This document shows, piece after piece, positions 14,706 to 21,119 of a stretch of 21,119 nucleotides of DNA. The notes under the pieces were generated by a model. The model made no database searches. It was not told where the DNA came from and saw only the letters and a list, made by a program, of their open reading frames with translations. The position numbers were made by a program, and so were the translations under genes. Source of the stretch: an uncultured Collinsella sp. Its GTDB lineage: Bacteria > Actinomycetota > Coriobacteriia > Coriobacteriales > Coriobacteriaceae. The stretch covers positions 1 through 21,119 of the forward strand of contig CAKUFW010000030.1 in the NCBI GenBank assembly GCA_934650975.1, read 5' to 3'. Every line of letters starts with the position of its first letter. Positions within the stretch are counted from its first letter, which is position 1.

Positions 14706-15971
14706 CTAGGAACGGTAGTCGCCGTTGATGGAAATGTACTCGTGCGTAAGGTCGCAGGTCCACACGGTGGTCGCCGCGTCACCCGCGCCCAGGTCGGCCG
14801 AAATCACGATCTCGGGCGCCTCAAAGCGACGCAGAGCCTCATCCTCATCAAAGGGAACGGTCAGGCCGTCGCGGCAGACGGGCATGCCCATCATGTCGAT
14901 GGAAACGTCTTCCTGATTAAACTTCACGCCGCACTTGCCCAGCGCCATGGCAACGCGGCCCCAGTTGCAGTCGTGACCGGCGATGCAGGTCTTAACGAGC
15001 GGCGAGTTGGCGACGGCACGGGCTGCAATATCCGCCTCTTCGTCGTTGAGAGCGCCGGTGACATTGACCGTTACGAGCTTGGATGCGCCTTCGCCATCGG
15101 CGGCGATGTTGCGCGCCAGGCTCTCGCACACCTCATGCACGGCAAAGGCCAGCTCGTCGAAGGCGTCAGTGCCCTCGACAATGGGCTCGGCATCCGCTGC
15201 GGCACCGGAGGCAAGCATGATGCAGGTGTCATTGGTCGAGGTGTCGGAGTCGACCGTCACCTTGTTGAAGGTCTGCTTGACGGTCGAGAGCAGCAGGGCG
15301 TGGAGCGCCGCCGGCTCGACGGGGGCATCGGTCGTGATGATCGCGATCATGGTGGCCATGTTGGGCATGATCATGCCCGAGCCCTTGCACATGCCGCCCA
15401 CCGTATAGACATTGCCCGCATGGCCCTCGGCATCGCTGACGTAGGACACGGCATATTCCTTGGAATGCGTGTCGGTCGTCATGATGGCGCGAGCGGCATC
15501 GGCGCCACCGTGGGCGGAGAGCGCCTCGTAGGCGGCAGGAACGGCAGTCTCGAACGTGTCAATCGGCAGAATCTGGCCAATGACGCCCGTGGAGGCAACC
15601 AAAATCTGCTGGGGCTCGCAGCCGATAACCTGCGAGGCGATGTCGCACGTCTCGCGCGCGCAGGCAAGACCGGTCTCACCCGTGGCGGCGTTGGCATTGC
15701 CAGAGTTGACCGAAACGCCGGCGATGATGCCGTAGCCCTTGTCGGCGCCGCCCAGATTGGCACGGCTCACCTGCACAGGCGCCGCGCAAAAGCGGTTAGT
15801 CGTAAACACGCCGGCGCCGGGGCAGGGTTTATCGGGCACGACGAGAGCATAATCCAGGCGCTCGGGATTCTTGCGGAATCCGGCATGGATGCCTGCCGCC
15901 TTAAAGCCGGCAGCCGCCGTAACGCCGCCCTCTACGGCGCGAATCTTAATGTCAAACAGCTCGGTATTCAT
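14706..15971 (-). CDS. argJ: Bifunctional ornithine acetyltransferase / N-acetylglutamate synthase
   Basis: Transfers the acetyl group from acetylornithine to glutamate, releasing ornithine and regenerating acetylglutamate. The product is 421 residues. ArgJ is made as a precursor cut by itself before a threonine; here the site is in CKGSGMIMPNMATMIA, with Thr207 as the new N-terminal nucleophile. Other signatures are VSVNSGNANAATG at 86-98, ASTGVIGQ at 126-133, VDSDTSTNDT and the C-terminal GHDCNWGRV. The ATG at 15971 has AAGGAG 10 nt upstream; an upstream ATG at 15998 lies inside the terminator tail and lacks a site. The gene lies behind a strong hairpin with T tract, so its expression probably depends on readthrough from argC. 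Confidence 0.94.
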   Translation of the reverse strand: MNTELFDIKIRAVEGGVTAAAGFKAAGIHAGFRKNPERLDYALVVPDKPCPGAGVFTTNRFCAAPVQVSRANLGGADKGYGIIAGVSVNSGNANAATGETGLACARETCDIASQVIGCEPQQILVASTGVIGQILPIDTFETAVPAAYEALSAHGGADAARAIMTTDTHSKEYAVSYVSDAEGHAGNVYTVGGMCKGSGMIMPNMATMIAIITTDAPVEPAALHALLLSTVKQTFNKVTVDSDTSTNDTCIMLASGAAADAEPIVEGTDAFDELAFAVHEVCESLARNIAADGEGASKLVTVNVTGALNDEEADIAARAVANSPLVKTCIAGHDCNWGRVAMALGKCGVKFNQEDVSIDMMGMPVCRDGLTVPFDEDEALRRFEAPEIVISADLGAGDAATTVWTCDLTHEYISINGDYRS

Positions 15972-15996
15972 CGTCTTATGACTCCTTATGTCAAAC

Positions 15997-16076
15997 AAAA
16001 AACGGGCATCGGTTGGTGCGCCATGCCAGTCATGATCATGAGACCAGCTTAAAAGTGGCGCCCCACTCGATGCCCG
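15997..16076 (-). terminator. Long terminator-like hairpin between argC and argJ (possible attenuator)
   Basis: On the minus strand CGGGCATCG (complement of 16068-16076) pairs with CGATGCCCG (complement of 16003-16011). The helix continues after a 2x2 mismatch with TGG/CCA, one mismatch and GCGCCA/TGGCGC. TTTTTT (complement of 15997-16002) follows directly. An alternative inner hairpin AGTGG-GGCG-CCACT uses the 5' arm. The apical part holds the 12-bp palindrome TCATGATCATGA (16030-16041). Only 25 nt separate the T tract from the argJ ATG. Confidence 0.72.
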
Positions 16077-16104
16077 ACTACCAAATCGTTAACAATCGAA
16101 TGTG

Positions 16105-17175
16105 CTACACCGGGCACGCCACTGTGGGCAAGCCTCGTCGCTCGTCAAAACCAAAGACGATGTTGGCGCACTGGACCGCCTGGCCCGCAGCGCCCTTGCA
16201 CAGATTGTCGATGGCGCCCGTCGCCACCAGCACGCCCGCGCGCTTGTTGAGTGCAAGGCCGATCTGGGCGGCGTTGGTGCCGACGACCGAAGCCGTCTTG
16301 GGCTGCTGGCCGGCATCGAGCACGCGCACGAAGGCGCGACCGGCGTAGAACTGCTTGTAATGGTCGACGACGTCCTCAAGGGTCAAGGTATCGATAGCCT
16401 GTGGCGTAAGCGGCATCGTCACCGTAGAGAGCAGACCGCGCTTGAGCGGTGCCAGGTGCGGGGTAAAGACGACACGATCGGTTAGGCCCAAGATCTGCTC
16501 GATTTCGGGCGTGTGACGATGCTTGCCCACGCCATAGGCCTCCAGGTTTTCGTCCGCGCTGCAAAAATGCGTACGGGCGTTGCAGGACTTACCGGCACCC
16601 GTTACACCGCTGATAGCGTCAACGATCACGGGACCGCTCTGGGCAACCCAGCCGGCGCGCACGGCAGGCGCGGCGGCAAGGCTCGTTGCGGTGGGATAGC
16701 AGCCGGCGCAGGCGACCAGCACGGGCTTGCCGTCGGCATGGTTGGATGCAGCGGTCTCCAGGTCCTTGCAGAACAGCTCGGGCAGGCCGAAAGCGCGCGT
16801 CTCGAGCAGCTCGGGGCTCGTGTGCTCAGCGGCATACCAAGCCTCAAACACAGCCGGGTCGCTCAGACGGTAGTCGGCCGAAAGGTCAAAGCAGGAAACG
16901 CCCGCGGCAAGCAGGGCGGGCACTTGCGCCATGGCGGCCGTGTGCGGCACGGCCAAAAAGACGGCATCGCAGGATTTGAGCTCGGGAGCATCATGCGTCG
17001 TGAAGACAAGGTCGCTTACGCCGGCAAAGCTCGGGTAGACCGCAGACAGCGGCTGGCCGGCATCGGCGTTGGACGTAATGGCAACAAGTTCAAACTCGGG
17101 ATGACCGAGGACGAGGCGAATGAGCTCGGCGCCGGCATATCCAGCCGCACCGACGATTCCAACCTTTACAGACAT
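16105..17175 (-). CDS. argC: N-acetyl-gamma-glutamyl-phosphate reductase
   Basis: NADPH-dependent reduction of acetylglutamyl phosphate to the semialdehyde, third step of arginine synthesis. The product is 356 residues. The Rossmann start VGIVGAAGYAGAELIRL is at 5-21, the nucleophile Cys159 is in ACAGCYPTA at 155-163, and GVTGAGK and KHRHTPEIEQ lie further on, with FTPHLAPLKRGLL in the second half. All are diagnostic for ArgC. The ATG at 17175 has AAGGAG 6 nt upstream. It is the first gene of the arg run; a tandem ArgR-type operator lies about 85-120 nt upstream and a terminator-like hairpin lies after it, before argJ. Confidence 0.95.
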   Translation of the reverse strand: MSVKVGIVGAAGYAGAELIRLVLGHPEFELVAITSNADAGQPLSAVYPSFAGVSDLVFTTHDAPELKSCDAVFLAVPHTAAMAQVPALLAAGVSCFDLSADYRLSDPAVFEAWYAAEHTSPELLETRAFGLPELFCKDLETAASNHADGKPVLVACAGCYPTATSLAAAPAVRAGWVAQSGPVIVDAISGVTGAGKSCNARTHFCSADENLEAYGVGKHRHTPEIEQILGLTDRVVFTPHLAPLKRGLLSTVTMPLTPQAIDTLTLEDVVDHYKQFYAGRAFVRVLDAGQQPKTASVVGTNAAQIGLALNKRAGVLVATGAIDNLCKGAAGQAVQCANIVFGFDERRGLPTVACPV

Positions 17176-17260
17176 ATCAGACTCCTTGTCTGCAGTTATG
17201 CACCAATGCGCATTCCGCAGCCGTCGTTATGAAGTGGGTTGAAACTTTAACACCAAAAGA

Positions 17261-17295
17261 TGCATATATACGCAAATCTTTTGCATATTCATGCA
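17261..17295 (-). promoter_or_regulatory. Tandem ArgR-type boxes upstream of argC
   Basis: Box 1 TGCATATATACGCA (17261-17274) and box 2 TGCATATTCATGCA (17282-17295) share the pattern TGCAT-4 nt-ATGCA; box 2 is a perfect inverted repeat and box 1 has one mismatch. Their centres are 21 bp apart. ArgR hexamers are known to bind paired ARG boxes with about this spacing, and actinobacterial boxes have TTGCAT/ATGCAA half-sites. Arginine-dependent repression of argC is inferred. I could not place a convincing -35/-10 pair around the boxes. Confidence 0.65.
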
Positions 17296-17341
17296 TTGAA
17301 ACAATCCCGACACATTCACTCGAAGGAATTGACAAATAAAT

Positions 17342-17396
17342 GCGGGCCCCCTATTACCCAGTGCGCCTTACGGTGACGTTGCAATGTGGGGCCCGC
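17342..17396 (-). terminator. Long-loop GC hairpin downstream of the first split-barrel gene
   Basis: GCGGGCCCC (17342-17350) pairs perfectly with GGGGCCCGC (17388-17396) across a 37-nt loop. On the minus strand the stem is followed by ATTTATTTG, a weak T-rich tail. It lies 45 nt past the stop at 17441 and upstream of the ArgR boxes, so it most likely ends the split-barrel transcript. Confidence 0.5.
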
Positions 17397-17440
17397 TACA
17401 TGCGAGAATTTGAATTGTCGAAGCTTGTTGAGAGACTCGT

Positions 17441-17851
17441 TTAGAGCTCGACCGGCACCCATTCGTCATGGTTGCAGATAAAGGCCTCGGGTTCCTCCAC
17501 GCTAAAGAAGACGAGCGTGGAGTCGTTAGGCCCCTCATAGTGCTCGCTCAAGCGCTCAAGATGTTTCCATCCCGCCTCGCGCATATCGGGAGCGGCCTGG
17601 TCATCCAAGCCGGCACGCCCGCGCAAGATGAGCCAGCCATGGCCCGGCCACCAACTCGTGGCCTCAAAGCGCTGATTTTGCAGCAGCTCTTGCCACACGT
17701 CTTTGGTGCGCGCCGTCACAAACCACAGCTTGCCGTCCTGAATCTGAGCAAACGAAAATGGACGTACATGTGGCTGCCCGTCCACGCTCGTCGCCAAGTA
17801 CCACGCCGGCACCGACGTCAGATACTCCAAAACCGTATTCAATCCGTCCAC
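17441..17851 (-). CDS. Pyridoxamine 5'-phosphate oxidase family protein (flavin split barrel), copy 1
   Basis: Small predicted FMN-binding split-barrel protein of 136 residues; the specific reaction is unknown. The family pattern PAWYLATSVDGQPHVRPFSFAQ (from residue 15), then DGKLWFVTARTKDVWQEL and a later FFSVEEPEAFICN, matches the PNPOx-like proteins common in gut anaerobes, usually annotated only at family level. It is too short and divergent to be called PdxH. The start is GTG at 17849-17851 with AGGAGG 4 nt upstream. A paralogue lies 44 bp upstream (about half the residues identical by eye), so the pair arose by tandem duplication and is probably cotranscribed. Confidence 0.75.
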   Translation of the reverse strand: MDGLNTVLEYLTSVPAWYLATSVDGQPHVRPFSFAQIQDGKLWFVTARTKDVWQELLQNQRFEATSWWPGHGWLILRGRAGLDDQAAPDMREAGWKHLERLSEHYEGPNDSTLVFFSVEEPEAFICNHDEWVPVEL

Positions 17852-17895
17852 GTTTCCTCCTGTACTAGCCAGTTTGAGAGCCTGGTTGGTGTGAG

Positions 17896-18342
17896 CTAGA
17901 GCTCCAGGCGCTCCTCGCTGCCGTCGATATCACAGAAGCGCGCGGCAATGTTGCGGACCGAAAAGAAAGCAAGGCGGCCGTCGTTGGCACTCTCGTGTTC
18001 CTCGCCGATGCCCACCATGTGCTTAAAACCCGCTTGACGCACCTTGTCGCTCGCAACTGCGTCGTCCTCAAGTGCGGCTTCGCCGGTCAATACGATCCAA
18101 CATTCCCCCGGCTTCCAGCCCGAGAGCTCAAACTTGGGATTCGCACTCAGCTCCGCCCACACATCCTTGTCGCGCGACGTGCAAAACCACAGCTTACCTT
18201 CATCGACCATGGCAAACGAGAACGGCCTCACGCGCGGCTGATGTCCGTCCGTCACGTCGATCGTGGCCAGATACCACGCCGGAATGCGCCTGAGATACGA
18301 GCAGGCGCGCTCAAGCTGAGCTGTGCGGTCGTTGTCGGTCAT
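17896..18342 (-). CDS. Pyridoxamine 5'-phosphate oxidase family protein (flavin split barrel), copy 2
   Basis: Paralogue of the downstream gene, 148 residues. Matching segments are RIPAWYLATIDV at 19-30, HQPRVRPFSFAMVDEGKLWF at 34-53, TSRDKDVWAEL and the end segment LAFFSVRNIAARFCDIDG. It should bind a flavin cofactor in the cytoplasm; the substrate is unknown. The ATG at 18342 has AAAGGGG 5 nt upstream. It lies 30 bp behind ecfT on the same strand, so it may be read with the transporter genes. That proximity hints at, but does not show, a link to an imported vitamin such as a flavin or B6 compound. Confidence 0.75.
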   Translation of the reverse strand: MTDNDRTAQLERACSYLRRIPAWYLATIDVTDGHQPRVRPFSFAMVDEGKLWFCTSRDKDVWAELSANPKFELSGWKPGECWIVLTGEAALEDDAVASDKVRQAGFKHMVGIGEEHESANDGRLAFFSVRNIAARFCDIDGSEERLEL

Positions 18343-18372
18343 AGGGACCCCTTTCTTGCGCTCGAATCGCGC

Positions 18373-19173
18373 CTAAACAAGTTGAAGGTTGACGACGATG
18401 ACGCAGATGAGCAGCAACGCCGTCATCACCGCCGCCAACGCATCGCCGCGGCCAAATGCAAGCGTATGCAGACGTGTGCGGCCCTGCTCGCCATGATAGC
18501 AACGGGCATCCATGGCGGCAGACAACGTCTCGGCATGACGGAACACGCCCGTGAACAGTGGAATCGCCACACTGCCGAGCATACGCACGCCGCCGAGCGG
18601 ACCGCCCGTCACGCGTGCACCGCGGCTTGCCTGTGCATCGGCCGTCTGCTTCATCTCGGTGGCAAACTGCGGCATAAAGCGCAGCGCTATACCCATGATC
18701 ATGCCGAGCTCGTGCGCAGGAAGTCCCACACGCGCAAACGGTGCGAGCAGGCGCTCAAAACCCGCGGTGAGGTCGAGCGTCGGTGTGGTGAGCGTAATAG
18801 CGCTCATACCGGCCATCATCAAGGTCAGACGGCAGGTCATAAAAGCGGCGGAATGCAGCGAGCCCTCGCTTATCTGCAGAAAGCCGAGCTGCCACAGGAT
18901 GCGCCCACTCTGATCGGCAAACAAGTTGAGCACCGCGACCACGACGACGATTGCCAGCAGCGGCGCCATCGACGACAGAACGCGACGAGCCGGCACCCGA
19001 GACACGGCATAGATCAGTACAACGAAGGCAGCCACCGGAAGCAAGCCGCGGAAGCTGCTGACCGTGAGCGTCGTAATCAGGAATACAAAACCCAGCAGTA
19101 GCTTGGTGCGCGGATCCAAGCGGTGAATTGCGCTATCCCCGGGGTAGTAACTGCCAAACGAAAACGCCTCCAT
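18373..19173 (-). CDS. ecfT: Energy-coupling factor transporter transmembrane protein EcfT
   Basis: Membrane scaffold of an ECF vitamin/metal importer, coupling the ATPases to the S component. The product is 266 residues. It starts with the family-typical YYPGDSAIHRLDPRTKLLLG at 9-28 and has hydrophobic segments near 25-58, 67-85, 108-128, 155-170 and 245-265. The coupling-helix motifs are ASRGA at 182-186 and MDARCYHG at 221-228 (the second Ala-Arg motif, with Cys where Gly is most common), then GRTRLH. The ATG overlaps the stop of the ATPase gene as TAATG, and GAGGAGG precedes it, so the two are translationally coupled. Confidence 0.92.
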   Translation of the reverse strand: MEAFSFGSYYPGDSAIHRLDPRTKLLLGFVFLITTLTVSSFRGLLPVAAFVVLIYAVSRVPARRVLSSMAPLLAIVVVVAVLNLFADQSGRILWQLGFLQISEGSLHSAAFMTCRLTLMMAGMSAITLTTPTLDLTAGFERLLAPFARVGLPAHELGMIMGIALRFMPQFATEMKQTADAQASRGARVTGGPLGGVRMLGSVAIPLFTGVFRHAETLSAAMDARCYHGEQGRTRLHTLAFGRGDALAAVMTALLLICVIVVNLQLV

Positions 19174-21077
19174 TAGCAGCCCTCCTCTCGCGCGGCCATC
19201 TTAGACTTGGCCATGCCCACGGCACCCGAAACGCCACCCGAGCGACCGATCAGCAAATCTGCCAGCTCGTCGGCCAGCGACTCAACCGTATAGAGCCCGC
19301 CGCGACGCAGCGGCACGCCCGCCTCCGCGAGCGCCAACGCCATGCGCTGAGCAGCAGGTACGCCCAAGCCGATCGACTTGAGCTCATCGGCATGCGCAAA
19401 CACCTGCGCGGGGGTTCCCTCGGCAAACACCGCACCTTCGTTCATCACGACGATGCGGTCGCAGCAGTTGGCCAGGTCGTCCATACTATGCGAAACCATG
19501 ACAACGGTCAGGCCATCGTGGTGAAGTCGATCGATAAGCTCAAGGAAATCCCTGCGCGCAGCCGGATCGAGCCCCGCCATGGGTTCATCGAGCACCAGGA
19601 CTTCGGGCTCCATGGCGAGCACACCGGCGAATGCCACACGCCGTTGCTGACCGCCCGAAAGCTCAAAGGGACTCTTGTCGCCGACCGTGGAAAGGTCGAG
19701 GCCCACGCGCGAGAGCGACGACTCGACGCGACGGTCGACTTCATCTTGCGGCAAGCCAAGGTTGTGCGGGCCAAACGCCACGTCCTGCGTCACGGTTTCG
19801 GCAAACAGCTGACGCTCGGGATATTGAAACACCACGCCGACCTTGGCCTTAACCGCGGCGGCGTCTTTCTTGTTTGACAGATCGAGCCCCAGCGCGCGAA
19901 CGAATCCCTCCTGGGGGCGAATCAAACCGTTGAGATGCTGGACCAGCGTCGACTTACCCGAACCGGTATGACCTGCTAAGCCCAGGAACTCGCCGCGACG
20001 CACCGTCAGAGATACATCGCGCAGCGCCCACGGGCTGCTGGGGTCGTTTCCCCAGAGAGCCTGTTTATTCGATTTGCCCGCAGTGGCCGAGCGCTTGCGC
20101 CATCGACGGCGCTCGCGAGCACTCAGCGAGTAACTATGCGAGAGGTGCGAAATCTCGATGACGGGCTCCGACACGGCTGTCCCATCGGTTGCAGAGGAGG
20201 CGTTGTCGAGCACACGAGAATCGGATGCAGAAGGCCGCCCCGCGGCGTCTTCCCCACTCCGGTCGGCATATGTCTGCGCAATCTCGGCGACCATATCCGC
20301 CTCGCGCACCTGCGCATGAACGGGCACGCCCTTCGCACGAAGCGCCGTGCCCAAGCAGCACGACGCCGGCATATCCAGGTTGAGCTCCGCGAGCTCATCT
20401 GCCCGCGTCAGAATCTCCTCGGGCGTACCGAGCATGGCAACGCGCCCCGCCCGAAATACCGCGACACGATCAGCCTCGGCGGCCTCTTCCATAAAGTGCG
20501 TAATCATCACGATGGTCATGCCGCGATCGTGCAACGCGCGGCAAGCCTTCATGAGGCCCTTGCGTCCACGCGGATCGAGCATCGAAGAAGCCTCGTCCAA
20601 TATGAGCACGCGCGGTTCCATGGCGAGCACACCGGCAAGCGCCACGCGCTGCTTTTGACCACCCGAAAGTGCATGGGTCTCATGGCGCTCAAAGCCCACC
20701 AGCCCCACGCCCTTCAGCGCCTCGCGTACACGCTGCGCAATCTGGTCCGATTCGACCCCAAGGTTTTCGGGGCCAAAGGCAACATCGTCCTCGACAAGCG
20801 TCGCCACGAGCTGATCATCGGGATTCTGAAACACCATACCCGCGGTCGAGCGGATGTCGTAGACCAACTCGGGGTCGGACGCGTCCATCCCGTTAACGCG
20901 CACCGTGCCCGCATCGGGCTGCAACAGTGCATTCAGATGCTTGGCAAACGTTGACTTGCCCGACCCATTGCCACCGAGGATGCAGAAAAACTCCCCGTCT
21001 TCGATGTTCAAATCGACGCCGTCGAGTGCCGGTACGGCACCGTCATAGCTAAAGGAAACGCCCCGACACTCAATCAT
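19173..21077 (-). CDS. Fused ECF transporter ATPase (EcfA1-EcfA2 in one chain)
   Basis: Two ABC ATPase domains in one 634-residue protein, powering an ECF importer. Domain 1 (about 1-265, EcfA1-like) has Walker A GGNGSGKST at 35-43, Q-loop VFQNPDDQ at 82-89, LSGGQ at 137-141, Walker B VLILDEASSMLDP at 157-169 and switch His194. Domain 2 (about 305-600, EcfA2-like) has GHTGSGKST at 369-377, VFQYPERQ at 416-423, LSGGQ at 473-477, VLVLDEPMAGLDP at 493-505 and His530. A polar linker (about 268-305) joins them, and domain 2 carries a strongly basic insert (RERRRWRKRS at 321-330) before its Walker A. The two ATPases are usually separate genes. The ATG at 21077 overlaps the upstream stop as ATGA; AAAGG lies 6 nt before it. 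Confidence 0.92.
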   Translation of the reverse strand: MIECRGVSFSYDGAVPALDGVDLNIEDGEFFCILGGNGSGKSTFAKHLNALLQPDAGTVRVNGMDASDPELVYDIRSTAGMVFQNPDDQLVATLVEDDVAFGPENLGVESDQIAQRVREALKGVGLVGFERHETHALSGGQKQRVALAGVLAMEPRVLILDEASSMLDPRGRKGLMKACRALHDRGMTIVMITHFMEEAAEADRVAVFRAGRVAMLGTPEEILTRADELAELNLDMPASCCLGTALRAKGVPVHAQVREADMVAEIAQTYADRSGEDAAGRPSASDSRVLDNASSATDGTAVSEPVIEISHLSHSYSLSARERRRWRKRSATAGKSNKQALWGNDPSSPWALRDVSLTVRRGEFLGLAGHTGSGKSTLVQHLNGLIRPQEGFVRALGLDLSNKKDAAAVKAKVGVVFQYPERQLFAETVTQDVAFGPHNLGLPQDEVDRRVESSLSRVGLDLSTVGDKSPFELSGGQQRRVAFAGVLAMEPEVLVLDEPMAGLDPAARRDFLELIDRLHHDGLTVVMVSHSMDDLANCCDRIVVMNEGAVFAEGTPAQVFAHADELKSIGLGVPAAQRMALALAEAGVPLRRGGLYTVESLADELADLLIGRSGGVSGAVGMAKSKMAAREEGC

Positions 21078-21119
21078 GCGCGGCCTTTGACCTGGTCCTT
21101 CTTGGGCGTGATGAGGTTC
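21074..21119 (-). CDS. C-terminal tail of an upstream gene, probably the ECF S component (partial)
   Basis: The last 14 codons of a minus-strand gene, reading NLITPKKDQVKGRA and ending in TGA, overlap the ATPase start codon as ATGA. The basic hydrophilic tail and the tight overlap fit the substrate-binding S subunit that normally precedes or joins ecfA-ecfT. The visible part is too short to identify the family or the imported substrate. Confidence 0.5.
   Translation of the reverse strand, partial: NLITPKKDQVKGRA

Noticed and set aside
13569..16052. Plus-strand open frame of 827 codons opposite argB and argJ
   Set aside because: It is antisense to two genes with unmistakable family motifs, has no recognisable domain, and long antisense frames are expected in GC-rich coding DNA.
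17342..17396. T-box leader for argC
   Set aside because: The characteristic T-box bulge sequence is absent, and the hairpin lies upstream of the ArgR boxes, outside the likely argC leader.

Overview
The window is a chromosomal segment of a GC-rich Gram-positive bacterium. Gene content, protein motifs and strong GAGGAG/AAGGAG ribosome binding sites suggest an actinobacterium of the class Coriobacteriia, most likely Collinsella or a close relative. That assignment comes from the general look of the proteins and was not tested by any search. Every protein-coding gene I can support lies on the minus strand. The only plus-strand gene is a tRNA-Val followed by a repeat array.

Read in the direction of transcription (right to left), the window starts with an ECF-type vitamin/metal importer: the tail of a probable S component, a fused double ATPase (EcfA1-EcfA2) and EcfT, joined by overlapping stop/start codons. 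Two tandem paralogous flavin split-barrel proteins follow, then the arginine/ornithine block argC-argJ-argB-argD. A tandem ArgR-type operator lies upstream of argC, and a long terminator-like hairpin lies directly in front of argJ.

Between the argD terminator and tRNA-Val is about 880 bp without a protein gene, and this is the most unusual part of the window. It holds 2.9 tandem copies of a 185-bp unit. Each unit begins with the last 17-18 nt of tRNA-Val, then carries an intrinsic terminator, an inverted T-arm-like motif and several GC-rich hairpins. The layout closely resembles the E. coli tyrT/rtT locus (178-bp repeats carrying 19 bp of the tRNA-Tyr 3' end). Next to it is a 218-bp element with 34-bp terminal inverted repeats (MITE-like).

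Beyond tRNA-Val are asnB, a stand-alone murE whose specificity motif is not the meso-diaminopimelate type, a HAD phosphatase, the conserved murI-rph-rdgB-dtd housekeeping run, a veg-ispE pair, tRNA-Pro, tatA, greA and the start of lysS, which runs off the left edge. The left two thirds are ordinary housekeeping (cell-wall precursors, nucleotide and tRNA quality control, isoprenoids, protein export, transcript elongation). The arg genes supply ornithine/arginine, and ornithine is a possible though unproven third residue for the MurE ligase.
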